Assembly (NCBI GenBank): GCA_949289045.1
Contig: CASEMN010000002.1
Coordinates: 124,001 to 188,000, forward strand
Reading direction: 5' to 3'
Source: an uncultured Oscillospiraceae bacterium
GTDB taxonomy: Bacteria > Bacillota > Clostridia > Oscillospirales > Acutalibacteraceae
DNA: 64,000 bases
This document shows, piece by piece, positions 52,301-59,542 of this stretch. The position numbers and the translations under genes are program-made. Position 1 is the stretch's first letter; each line of letters begins with the position of its first letter. The notes beneath the pieces were generated by a model. It saw nothing but the letters and a program-made list of their open reading frames with translations. It did no database searches and was not told where the DNA came from.

Positions 52301-52880
52301 AAGAAAGCTTTAAAAGCTGCGGTAAAATCCGCTTCTGGTCGGCAATGCCGTGGTCCTGAAGTTCAATATAATAGTCCTCGCCGAAAACATCCTTATACCA
52401 CTGGGCCGTTTTCTTTGCGCTTTCGTAGTCACCACGCACAAGGGCTCTGGGTATCTCTCCCGCTAAACATGCAGACATGGCAATAAGACCATCGCTATGC
52501 TCCTTTAAAAGCTCATGGTCTATTCTCGGTTTTCCGTAAAAGCCCCTTGTCCAAGCTTCGGAAACCATATATATAAGATTTTTATAACCCGTTTCATTTT
52601 TGCACAGAAGTATAAGGTGGTTATGCTCGCTGTCAAGGGCATGAACCTTGTCATCCATTCCCCTTGCCGCCATATATACTTCGCATCCGATTATGGGCTT
52701 TATTCCGTGTTTTTTTGCCTCCTTATAAAAATCCACGGCACCATACATGACGCCGTGGTCTGTTATCGCTATGCTTTTCTGCCCCAGTTTTTCGGCGGCG
52801 TCCATAAGTTTTTCTATCCTGCATGCACCGTCAAGAAGACTGTATTCCGTATGCAAATGAAGATGTACAAAATCAGTCAT
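49392..52880 (-). CDS. dnaE: DNA polymerase III alpha subunit (DnaE)
   Basis: Replicative DNA polymerase of the C family, DnaE type, 1162 residues. The N-terminal PHP domain (starting FVHLHLHTEYSLLDG) has the metal-binding His pattern, and the palm catalytic Asp residues lie in PDFDIDF near 396-402. The helix-hairpin-helix and OB domains (near 990-1080, with SIEDMYGAVEAVIFP) precede a short tau-binding end. It lacks the exonuclease domain, so it is DnaE, not PolC. The start is the ATG at 52880, overlapping the whiA stop by 8 bp, with GGAGAGGAGG upstream. In many clostridia PolC does bulk replication and DnaE extends primers. Confidence 0.97.
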   Translation of the reverse strand: MTDFVHLHLHTEYSLLDGACRIEKLMDAAEKLGQKSIAITDHGVMYGAVDFYKEAKKHGIKPIIGCEVYMAARGMDDKVHALDSEHNHLILLCKNETGYKNLIYMVSEAWTRGFYGKPRIDHELLKEHSDGLIAMSACLAGEIPRALVRGDYESAKKTAQWYKDVFGEDYYIELQDHGIADQKRILPQLLKLSSELNIPVAATNDTHYIEREDSKVQEVLICIQTNHIVGEATGLEFESDEFYLKSGDEMAELFSYVPEAIENTVKIAEKCNLEFEFGKTKLPHFDVPEGQSHFDYFKNMCLEGFNRLYGENAPKEYRERLNYELGVINQMGYVDYYLIVRDFIDFAKSKDIPVGPGRGSGAGSIAAYCVGITGIDPMKYDLLFERFLNPERVSMPDFDIDFCYERRSEVIDYVIEKYGADHVAQIVTFGTMAARAAVRDVGRALGFSYGAVDSVAKLIPMRLNMTIEKAMKITPELRERYEREEEVKRLLDMALKVEGMPRHASTHAAGVVITHNPVYTYVPLAKNDESVVTQFTMTTLEELGLLKMDFLGLRTLTVIHHAQEMIRKKDPGFDIEKIDLEDKETFEMFSRGQTEGVFQFESDGMKNVLMGLCPERVEDLIAVTSLYRPGPVDSIPTYIRNKKNPDKIVYKTPLLKNILSVTYGCMVYQEQVMQIFRTLAGYSYGRADIVRRAMAKKKHDVMEKERNNFIYGLVNEDGTVECEGCVKRGVDEKTANEIFDEMISFASYAFNKSHAAAYAVVAYRTAYLKCHYPAEFMAALLTSILDNSGKVAEYTAECARLSIKVMPPDVNESVESFGVTDKGITFGLLAVKNLGRGLISRIVRERETGGKYTSFYSFCKRIYGKDFNRRAVESLIKCGALDSLGANRRQMLSALPSVLDDLEYNKRRNVDGQIGFFDVAPDLGEDSGPNMPDVPEMPYMELLQMEKETTGLYLSGHPMRDYEAFGESIGCAKSTELMQASELGISKYKDGSRVLFLGMIASVTKKTTKRGDSMAFISIEDMYGAVEAVIFPTVLAAAAGVISENAVVVAEGRLSLREDEEPKIICDSLKRPEEYKGVSSENQNLSQKKKKRGLFLRFSSEKSPKFAKAKNLIEIFEGMTPVYFYFEDIQEYRYSKLLTEINKPLLSELERLLGSENVKNQE

Positions 52881-53793
52881 CGACATCCTCCTCTCCTTCT
52901 TGGGAAATATAGCGGGCATACTCCATTATGCGCTCAAGACGGTGGTTTACCCCCGACCTTGAAATAGGCACAGAAAGATTTTCTCCAAGCTCTCTGAGGC
53001 TCATTTCAGGGTTTTCCTCTCTAAGTATGGCAAGTTCCTGTAAGTCCTCCGGAAGGCTCTCTATGCCTCTTGTACGCCTTATTTTTGCAATGGCTTCCAC
53101 TTGCTGAAGGGAAGCGGCAACGGTACGGGAAATATTAGCCGTCTCAAAATTCAGCTTTCGGTTAACATTATTGCGTACATCCTTAAACATTTTAACGCTC
53201 ATAAGTTTAAGAGAGCTGTTTGTAGCTCCGATAAAGGTAAGCAGATCCTCTACGGATTCACTGTCTTTTGTATATAAAACATTATAACCTTTTCGCTGAG
53301 TTGATTTAGGCTCAAAAAGCACTTCACTTAAAAAAGCTTCCAAATCTTTACAAAGATTCATGCGCTGAACAGTAAATTCGCCGTGATAATCCTTTTCCGG
53401 ATCTGTCACTCCGCCGCAGGCAAGAAATACACCTCTTAAAAAAGCTCCCTGACAGCATTCGTTTTCGATATTAGCCCTGTTAAGGCGCAGAGAGAGCTCC
53501 TTTTTATCGTGACCGAAAGTGTTCCTTATTTTTTGTCTCTCCTCAGCCGTTTCAGCGTTTACTGTTATTTTACCCGACGGAGAATGATTTATTTTAAGTG
53601 GTACGCCGCATACCTTTGAAATAAGATAAACGTATTTTTCCGCTGCGGCTTCATTTTCTGTTACAAAGGAAATCTGAGAGGGAGAAAAAGCTCTTGAGAA
53701 AAGCACAAGGCCATATGCTTCGCTTTTATCACAGCACGGATTTTCGTTTTCTATAGTGCATATTTCATCTTTAACATCCGAACAGAAAGACAT
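52873..53793 (-). CDS. whiA: WhiA-family DNA-binding protein
   Basis: WhiA joins a degenerate LAGLIDADG homing-endonuclease fold (about 1-215) to a C-terminal helix-turn-helix. The protein has 306 residues; the last part reads ELAILREENPEMSLRELGENL, then PISRSGVNHRLERIMEYA, the WhiA signature. In Bacillus it affects division and chromosome segregation rather than sporulation genes as in Streptomyces. AAAGGAGGCGGG precedes the ATG. It follows rapZ by 38 bp and runs into dnaE. Gene order murB-rapZ-whiA is widespread in Firmicutes. Confidence 0.95.
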   Translation of the reverse strand: MSFCSDVKDEICTIENENPCCDKSEAYGLVLFSRAFSPSQISFVTENEAAAEKYVYLISKVCGVPLKINHSPSGKITVNAETAEERQKIRNTFGHDKKELSLRLNRANIENECCQGAFLRGVFLACGGVTDPEKDYHGEFTVQRMNLCKDLEAFLSEVLFEPKSTQRKGYNVLYTKDSESVEDLLTFIGATNSSLKLMSVKMFKDVRNNVNRKLNFETANISRTVAASLQQVEAIAKIRRTRGIESLPEDLQELAILREENPEMSLRELGENLSVPISRSGVNHRLERIMEYARYISQEGEEDVDD

Positions 53794-53831
53794 TTTCCCG
53801 CCTCCTTTGTAACAGTATTTTACTTTCTCGA

Positions 53832-54689
53832 TTATTTATCTATATCTCTGTGATGAACGCTTACGGTTATACCATCGCACTTTTCCTCAATAAAAGTGCC
53901 TAAATAACGTGCTACGGCTACAGAGCGGTGATGTCCACCGGTACAGCCTACCGCTATAACAACCTTTGTCATATCGGAATTTTTTGCAAGGCCTATCATT
54001 GTCTCAGCAAGAGAAAAGAACTTAGGCAGCATTTCCTTCGCCGGGTCACTTGTTATAACATAGTCATAAACATCTCTGTCCATACCGTTTTTATCCCTTA
54101 AAGAGGATACATAATATGGATTCGGAAGCATTCTGACATCCAATACAAGAGAAGCGTCCCTTGGAATACCGAACTTGTAGCCAAAAGATACACACTGAAC
54201 TTCCAGCTTGCTTTTATCGGCTCCTCCGAATATCTCCCTCACCCGCTCACGAAGGTCTCTGTCCTTCATTCCTGAGGAGTCAATTATGTAATCCGCCACA
54301 CGGCGAACGCCGAAAAGTCTTTCCCTTTCGGCAGAAATTGCGTTTTCGAGGGTTTTACACTCAAAAATTAGGGGATGAAGTCTTCCTGTACTCTCATATC
54401 TCTCGCATAAAACTTTATTATCTGCTTCAAGGAAAAGCACCTTGCAGTCAAAACCATCCTTTTTAAGACGCTCAGTTTCATCGGCAAGGTCGGAAAACAT
54501 TTCGCCGGATCTTATATCCGTAACCACAGCCAATTTTTCGCTTATTCCTCTCGTCTTCATCATGGCAACAAAATCAGGAATAAGCTTAGGCGGCATATTG
54601 TCAACGCAATAATAACCCATATCCTCAAAAGCCGAGGAAGCCTGGGTTTTGCCTGCTCCTGAAAGCCCTGTTATCATTACCAGATCCAT
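53832..54689 (-). CDS. rapZ: RapZ/YvcJ-family nucleotide-binding protein
   Basis: A P-loop protein of 285 residues of the RapZ family. Walker A GLSGAGKT is at 8-15, followed by DNMPPKLIPDFV near 33. The C-terminal half has CVSFGYKFGIP, ADLVLDVRMLPNPYY-like SLVLDVRMLPNPYY, and IGCTGGHHRSV-like VGCTGGHHRSVAVA, the most conserved stretch. In E. coli RapZ guides decay of a GlmZ RNA for glucosamine synthesis; in Bacillus the YvcJ protein affects competence. The start is the ATG at 54689, with GGATGGTG upstream; the longer frame starts with TTG. It overlaps no gene but follows murB by 22 bp. Confidence 0.93.
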   Translation of the reverse strand: MDLVMITGLSGAGKTQASSAFEDMGYYCVDNMPPKLIPDFVAMMKTRGISEKLAVVTDIRSGEMFSDLADETERLKKDGFDCKVLFLEADNKVLCERYESTGRLHPLIFECKTLENAISAERERLFGVRRVADYIIDSSGMKDRDLRERVREIFGGADKSKLEVQCVSFGYKFGIPRDASLVLDVRMLPNPYYVSSLRDKNGMDRDVYDYVITSDPAKEMLPKFFSLAETMIGLAKNSDMTKVVIAVGCTGGHHRSVAVARYLGTFIEEKCDGITVSVHHRDIDK

Positions 54690-54711
54690 TTCTCTATCAC
54701 CATCCAAAACT

Positions 54712-55620
54712 TCAGGGAATTTTTATAACCTCTGGTTCCAGTAAAATTCCCGTTTCCTCAAATACTCTTTTCTGTACAAGCTCAATAAGAGCAACAATAT
54801 CGCCGCTTGTAGCGCCTGTATTATTTACAATAAAGCCCGCATGTTTTTCGCTTACCTGAGCTCCGCCGACTCTAAGGCCCTTTAAGCCGCATTGCTCAAT
54901 AAGAGCTCCGGCAAAATGTCCCTCAGGACGCTTAAAGGTACTGCCTGCGCTGGGCAGTTCAAGGGGCTGCTTTGATTTTCTTCTGCTGAGGAAATCATCC
55001 ATTTTAGCTTTTATTTCTTCTTTGTCGCCCTTTTCAAGCTTAAAGCGAGCGCTCACAACCACAAAACCGGTTTCACGGTAAATGCTTTTACGATACCCCA
55101 GATTCATCTCATTCAATGAAAGCTCACCGGGAACGCCGTTTTGATCCAAATGACGGCATGACACAAGCACATCGCCCATCTCACCGCCATAGGCACCCGC
55201 ATTCATAAACACTGCTCCGCCGACACTTCCGGGAATACCGAAAGCGAATTCAAGACCGCTGAGCCCTTTTTCAAGGGCAAAACGGCAGAGACGAGACAGG
55301 CTTAAACCTGCCCCGCACTCTACCGTTGTTTCGTCAACCATTCGTATTTCCGAAAGACCATCCCCTATTTTGATAACCACAGAACCAATTCCGCCGTCAT
55401 CTACAAGAAGATTACTTCCGTTTCCTACTATATAAGGCTTTATCCCTTCCTGTGCACATTTTGACAAAAGAAGTGACAATGCTTTTTCATTTTGCGGCTC
55501 GGCAAGCAAAGCGGCACTGCCCCCGGTTTTAAAAGTGGTATACTCACTCATAGGTGCATTAACAGTTACGCTGCACCCAATTTCACGGGCAAAAACATCT
55601 AACTTTTCTGCTCTGCTCAT
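54712..55620 (-). CDS. murB: UDP-N-acetylenolpyruvoylglucosamine reductase
   Basis: MurB reduces the enolpyruvyl product of MurA to UDP-MurNAc with NADPH and bound FAD. The protein has 302 residues. The FAD-binding segment GNGSNLLVDDGG (near 82-93) and GIPGSVGGAVFMNAGAYGGE (near 128-147) are complete; Ser227 in GSTFKRP is the catalytic proton donor and the Glu in LLEPEV near 295 completes the site. GGAGG lies upstream. It sits with rapZ-whiA in the operon rather than in the division cluster, as in many Firmicutes. Confidence 0.97.
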   Translation of the reverse strand: MSRAEKLDVFAREIGCSVTVNAPMSEYTTFKTGGSAALLAEPQNEKALSLLLSKCAQEGIKPYIVGNGSNLLVDDGGIGSVVIKIGDGLSEIRMVDETTVECGAGLSLSRLCRFALEKGLSGLEFAFGIPGSVGGAVFMNAGAYGGEMGDVLVSCRHLDQNGVPGELSLNEMNLGYRKSIYRETGFVVVSARFKLEKGDKEEIKAKMDDFLSRRKSKQPLELPSAGSTFKRPEGHFAGALIEQCGLKGLRVGGAQVSEKHAGFIVNNTGATSGDIVALIELVQKRVFEETGILLEPEVIKIP

Positions 55621-55637
55621 ATTACCTCCGAATTATA

Positions 55638-56585
55638 TCAGTCCAGAAGCGCCGCACCTATAACGCCTGCATCATTTCCTAAAAGAGCACGGCAAATCTG
55701 AGTCTGAGTTTTTGCAAACATACTGTATCTTTCTCTCTCAACATGCTTTCTCAGAGGCTCAAGAAGGCTTTCACCCTCATGGCTGATTCCGCCGCCGATG
55801 CAGATCATCTCCGGCTGAAGAATGTTGATTACGTTTATTATACCACAAGCTATGTAATAAATATACTGTTCGACAACTCTTTTTGCAGCTGCATCACCTT
55901 TGCGAAGAGCTTCAAAAGCAGTTCTGCCTGTAACAAGGTTGATATTTTCATTTACAAGGTGCCACATCTCGCTGTCATAGCTATGACGCATTGCATGCTT
56001 AGTCTGGTTTATAAGAGCGGTTGCAGAAGCATATCTTTCCCAGCAGCCTCTTCTTCCGCAGTTACACTGTTCGCCGTCAATAGAAATTACCATGTGACCG
56101 AACTCAGCCGCAGCAAAGTTTGAGCCGTTATAAATCTTACCGTCTATAACAACGCCGCTTCCTACGCCGGTACCAAGAGTAATAGCAACAAAGTTTTTAA
56201 CTCCTCTGCCCGCTCCTGCAAGAGCTTCGCCCAAAGCGGCACAGTTAGCATCATTATCAATATATATCTTTTTGCCGGGAAGACGTTCCTCCATCATTTT
56301 CTGAGCATGAAGGTTTTTAAAATCAAGGTTATTTGAAAATTCAATCATTCCTGTGGCTTTGTTAACGGTTCCGGGAGCACCCATTCCAATGGAGTCTATA
56401 TCTTCCATTTTAAGTCCCGCATCCTCAACGGCAAGAGCTACTGTCTTCGCAATGTCGTCAAAAATAAACTCAGCTTCACGGGGAGCGTTTGTTTTAAGTT
56501 TGCCTCTTCCGATTATTTCAAAGCTGTCGTTAATAACGCCTGCAACTATATTCGTTCCGCCTAAATCAATACCTACTCTATACAT
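55638..56585 (-). CDS. glcK: ROK-family glucokinase
   Basis: Phosphorylates glucose with ATP (ROK family, 315 residues). The ATP site DLGGTNIVAGV is at residues 6-16, the catalytic Asp is in IDNDANCAALGEA near 107, and the zinc motif CNCGRRGCWE near 177 is typical. A GGGISHEGE segment follows near 275. It has no DNA-binding N-terminus, so it is an enzyme, not a ROK repressor. It lies 17 bp before murB and 35 bp after hprK. With hprK and pfkA it links carbon flux with wall synthesis genes; glucose specificity rests on the family. Confidence 0.9.
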   Translation of the reverse strand: MYRVGIDLGGTNIVAGVINDSFEIIGRGKLKTNAPREAEFIFDDIAKTVALAVEDAGLKMEDIDSIGMGAPGTVNKATGMIEFSNNLDFKNLHAQKMMEERLPGKKIYIDNDANCAALGEALAGAGRGVKNFVAITLGTGVGSGVVIDGKIYNGSNFAAAEFGHMVISIDGEQCNCGRRGCWERYASATALINQTKHAMRHSYDSEMWHLVNENINLVTGRTAFEALRKGDAAAKRVVEQYIYYIACGIINVINILQPEMICIGGGISHEGESLLEPLRKHVERERYSMFAKTQTQICRALLGNDAGVIGAALLD

Positions 56586-56620
56586 AAATTAATTCCTCCG
56601 TAAATTTTATATGATGGGCT

Positions 56621-57586
56621 TTAAAGGTTCTGCCAAACTAAAAGCTCATCCTGCTCCGGTTGGATATCCTCCATACCGAGACGATGAAGAAGCTCACGGG
56701 CAGCATTATAACCCATCTTCTTCTGTCTGTTGTTCATTGCGGCAATTTCAATGATGACAGCCAGATTCCTACCGGGTTTAACCGGTATTGTAAGCTGCGG
56801 AACATTTATGTCAAGAATTGAGCAGTATTCGTCTTCCATGCCCATTCTATCGTAAACTTTGTTGCTGTCCCAAAGCTCAAGCTGAATTACCATATCAATT
56901 TTTTCAGTCATCTTTACGGCACCCATACCGAAAATACGCCTTGCGTTTATTATTCCGATACCTCTGAGCTCCATAAAGTGACGGATATTGTCAGGGGCAG
57001 AACCTACAAGAGTCTTGTTGGAAACACGTCTTATTTCAACCGCATCATCAGCAATAAGACGGTGGCCTCTCTTTATCAGTTCAACCGCAGTTTCACTTTT
57101 ACCTACGCCGCTGTCGCCAAGAATAAGCACACCTTCACCGGAAACTTCAACCAAGACACCGTGGCGGGTAATTCTCGGCGCAAGCTCGACACTCAGGTAT
57201 GCAATAAGCGTTGACATGATGCTGGATGTGGTATCGCCTGTTCTCAAAAGGGGAACGCCGTACTTTTTGCATCCGTTCATAAGCTCATCAAAGCAGTTGA
57301 GGTTTCGTGTTATAAGTACTGCGCTGGGACGCTGAGAAGTAAAACGCTCTACGCTCTCAAGCCTTTTTTCAGGGCTCAGGTTTTCAAGGAATGCCATTTC
57401 CGCCAAGCCCAAAAACTGAATTCGCTCCGGGTCAAAATAATCGTTGGCACTGGCAAGAATCAAACCCGGTCTGTTTACATCACAGCAGGTAATGTAAAGA
57501 TCAGATGCCTCTGTAGGCAAATAAAGGGTCTCAAAACCATGATCTTTGATTATTTTCGCAAGAGACACCGAATATTTTGCAGCCAT
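56621..57586 (-). CDS. hprK: HPr kinase/phosphorylase
   Basis: HprK phosphorylates and dephosphorylates HPr Ser46, the central switch of carbon catabolite control in low-GC Gram-positives. The protein has 321 residues. An N-terminal regulatory domain is followed by RHGVLVEVSGEGVLILG, P-loop GDSGVGKS at 157-164, the Asp pair in IADDAVEI, and the C-terminal signature ELRGIGIINARRIFG. The ATG at 57586 has AGAGGTG upstream. It is the first gene of the seven-gene operon. ptsH is not in the window. Confidence 0.96.
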   Translation of the reverse strand: MAAKYSVSLAKIIKDHGFETLYLPTEASDLYITCCDVNRPGLILASANDYFDPERIQFLGLAEMAFLENLSPEKRLESVERFTSQRPSAVLITRNLNCFDELMNGCKKYGVPLLRTGDTTSSIMSTLIAYLSVELAPRITRHGVLVEVSGEGVLILGDSGVGKSETAVELIKRGHRLIADDAVEIRRVSNKTLVGSAPDNIRHFMELRGIGIINARRIFGMGAVKMTEKIDMVIQLELWDSNKVYDRMGMEDEYCSILDINVPQLTIPVKPGRNLAVIIEIAAMNNRQKKMGYNAARELLHRLGMEDIQPEQDELLVWQNL

Positions 57587-57675
57587 TTTTACACCTCTTT
57601 CTTTGTCGCTCAGATAAGCCACTGTTGGTTAACTCAATTAATTATACGAAGCTAACTCTTTGTTAATCCGCTTTT

Positions 57676-57704
57676 ATTATAAAATGAATTGATGAAAACT
57701 GCAA
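57676..57704 (-). promoter_or_regulatory. Promoter of hprK-to-pfkA operon
   Basis: Minus-strand TTGCAG (57704-57699), a 17-bp spacer, TATAAT (57681-57676), 90 bp upstream of hprK. Confidence 0.65.
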
Positions 57705-57773
57705 CTAAAATATTCGTAAAAATATTATTTTTTTCACTTACAATTAAAAATGTATTACAAAAATCAAAAACAA

Positions 57774-57802
57774 TTGATTAAATTCAAAATTTGGAGTATT
57801 AT
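57774..57802 (+). promoter_or_regulatory. Promoter of GT4 gene
   Basis: TTGATT (57774-57779), a 17-bp spacer, TATTAT (57797-57802), 50 bp before the ATG; the region is AT-rich, which makes alternatives possible. Confidence 0.5.
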
Positions 57803-57851
57803 ATATTATAATAAAAAAATTGTTAAATGATTTTGCAAAGGCGGTTTGGTG

Positions 57852-59060
57852 ATGAGACTGAAAGTAGCAATTATGAATGACGCTTTTCCTCCAACAATAG
57901 ACGGCACGTCTTCAACTACTCTCAACTATGCGAATATATTACACAAAAATCACTGTGACGTTATGGTTATAACCCCTCGTGCCCCTCATGTTAAAGATAA
58001 TTACCCCTATGAGGTTTTTAGGTACGACGCCTTTCAGTTCAACAAAAAAGAACAGTATCAGTTCGGATGGCCTTTCCGTCACAGTCTGAGGGAATATGTG
58101 TGGTCAAAAAATCTTGACCTTATGCACTTCCACTGTCCTATTGCTTCAGGCAAGTTTGCCAGAATAATTGCTCAAGGACAGAAAATTCCAATTGTAGCAA
58201 CATATCACACAAAATACGATTACGATATAAGAAAAAGAGTACCCACTAAAGCTCTCCAGGATTTCTTCCTGCGCTTTATTGTCACTAATATGTCAGCAGC
58301 GGATGAAGTTTGGGTAGTAAGTCCCGGAGCCGGAGAAAACCTTAAGTCAATCGGATATAAAGGCGACTACATAGTCATGCCCAACGGAGTAGATTTCCCC
58401 AGAGGAAAAGCTGACGAAAGCAAAGTGGAAAAGCTTAGAAAAGAGCTTAAAATCCCGGACGGAATACCTGTATTCCTGTTTGTGGGACGCATTATGTGGT
58501 ATAAAAATCTCAAAATCACTGTTGACGCTCTTAAAATACTTAAAGACAAAGGCTTTGATTTCAGATTTGTAATGGTGGGCAAGGGCACTGATGAAAGAGA
58601 TATCAAGAGATATATAAATAAATCAGGTATAGCCGAAAAATGTATTTACGCCGGAAAAATCAGCGACCGTGAAGAGCTCAGGTGTTATTATTCTTTAGCT
58701 GACGCATTCCTTTTCCCCTCAACTTTTGATTCCCACGGTCTCGTCGTAAGAGAAGCCGCCGCCTGCGAATGTCCATCTCTTCTCATAAGAAACAGCAGCG
58801 CCGCTTATGGTATCGAAGAAGGCGTGACAGGATTTTTGGCCGACGAAAACGCCGTGGATTTTGCCGAAGCCATAGAAGATATGATTTCAGATATGGACAA
58901 ACTTAAAGAAGTAGGCAAAAACGCCGGAGAAAAAATTTATCTTTCATGGACTGATTCTGTTGCGGCAGCATATGAAAGATATGAAAACTTATGTAAAAAC
59001 TGGCCATATCCCCTTCCCTGCAAGGGCGGAAAGGCTGTTCCAGCAGAGACGAAACAGTAA
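57852..59060 (+). CDS. GT4-type glycosyltransferase
   Basis: A GT-B retaining glycosyltransferase of 402 residues, resembling the diacylglycerol glucosyltransferases and other GT4 enzymes. The N-terminal domain has NDAFPPTIDGTSSTTLNYA and the His-containing MHFHCPIASG. The C-terminal donor domain has FLFVGRIMWYKNLK (near 208-221) and the usual E(x7)E motif appears as Asp293...Glu301 in TFDSHGLVVREA, with Asp in the first position. AAAGGCGG precedes the ATG. It is divergent from hprK with a separate promoter. The acceptor is unknown; a membrane glycolipid is the likely guess. Confidence 0.87.
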   Translation: MRLKVAIMNDAFPPTIDGTSSTTLNYANILHKNHCDVMVITPRAPHVKDNYPYEVFRYDAFQFNKKEQYQFGWPFRHSLREYVWSKNLDLMHFHCPIASGKFARIIAQGQKIPIVATYHTKYDYDIRKRVPTKALQDFFLRFIVTNMSAADEVWVVSPGAGENLKSIGYKGDYIVMPNGVDFPRGKADESKVEKLRKELKIPDGIPVFLFVGRIMWYKNLKITVDALKILKDKGFDFRFVMVGKGTDERDIKRYINKSGIAEKCIYAGKISDREELRCYYSLADAFLFPSTFDSHGLVVREAAACECPSLLIRNSSAAYGIEEGVTGFLADENAVDFAEAIEDMISDMDKLKEVGKNAGEKIYLSWTDSVAAAYERYENLCKNWPYPLPCKGGKAVPAETKQ

Positions 59061-59071
59061 CTTTGACTTTT

Positions 59072-59100
59072 TTGACATAAGTGACATTTTATGGTAAAAT
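59072..59100 (+). promoter_or_regulatory. Promoter of the 96-residue protein gene
   Basis: TTGACA (59072-59077), a 17-bp spacer, TAAAAT (59095-59100), 38 bp before the ATG, starting right after the GT4 stop. Confidence 0.7.
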
Positions 59101-59138
59101 AAAAGTCTACAAAATTTACAGAAAGCGGAGTGATATAA

Positions 59139-59429
59139 ATGGCAGCCAAAAAGAAGTTTCTCACATACAAGGGCAAGCCTCTGGTAAGAAGCGGCAAGAC
59201 CATATACTACGGCGATATGGCAGACCCCTTCGTTGTTATGCTCCAGATTAACAGCACTAAAGACTTTAACGGCCTCGAAATTGCTGATAAGGTTACCGTA
59301 CAGCTTTTAAGCACAGACCCGGAAGCTCGTCCCCATGACAGAATAATCAAAAAGAGCGAAAAAATCGGACTTTATAATGCCATGGATATTGGCTCTATAT
59401 GGCTTGAGCGTGCTCTTAATAACAAGTAA
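59139..59429 (+). CDS. Small conserved-looking protein, unknown function
   Basis: A 96-residue soluble protein with a good GCGGAGTG site, its own promoter and its own terminator, so a real gene. It begins MAAKKKFLTYKGKPLVRSGK and continues with YYGDMADPFVVMLQI, and a C-terminal helix (IGSIWLERALNNK). It contains no Cys, no membrane segment and no known motif. I recall similar uncharacterised proteins in clostridia but cannot name a family. The promoter suggests expression apart from the GT4 gene. Confidence 0.8.
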   Translation: MAAKKKFLTYKGKPLVRSGKTIYYGDMADPFVVMLQINSTKDFNGLEIADKVTVQLLSTDPEARPHDRIIKKSEKIGLYNAMDIGSIWLERALNNK

Positions 59430-59435
59430 CCTTTT

Positions 59436-59461
59436 AAAGATGACCTGTTAGGGTCATCTTT
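59436..59461 (+). terminator. Terminator of the 96-residue protein gene
   Basis: AAAGATGACC and GGTCATCTTT form a 10-bp stem with a 6-base loop, then TTTT. Confidence 0.9.
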
Positions 59462-59481
59462 TTTATTTACTGGATATTTAA

Positions 59482-59509
59482 AACCCGGCAAAAGATTTTT
59501 TGCCGGGTT
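59482..59509 (-). terminator. Terminator of ABC exporter operon
   Basis: AACCCGGCAAAA and TTTTGCCGGGTT form a perfect 12-bp stem with a GATT loop; on the minus strand a T-rich tail follows. Confidence 0.88.
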
Positions 59510-59542
59510 AAACTTTTGCTTTCAGCTATTTATACTCGCCGA

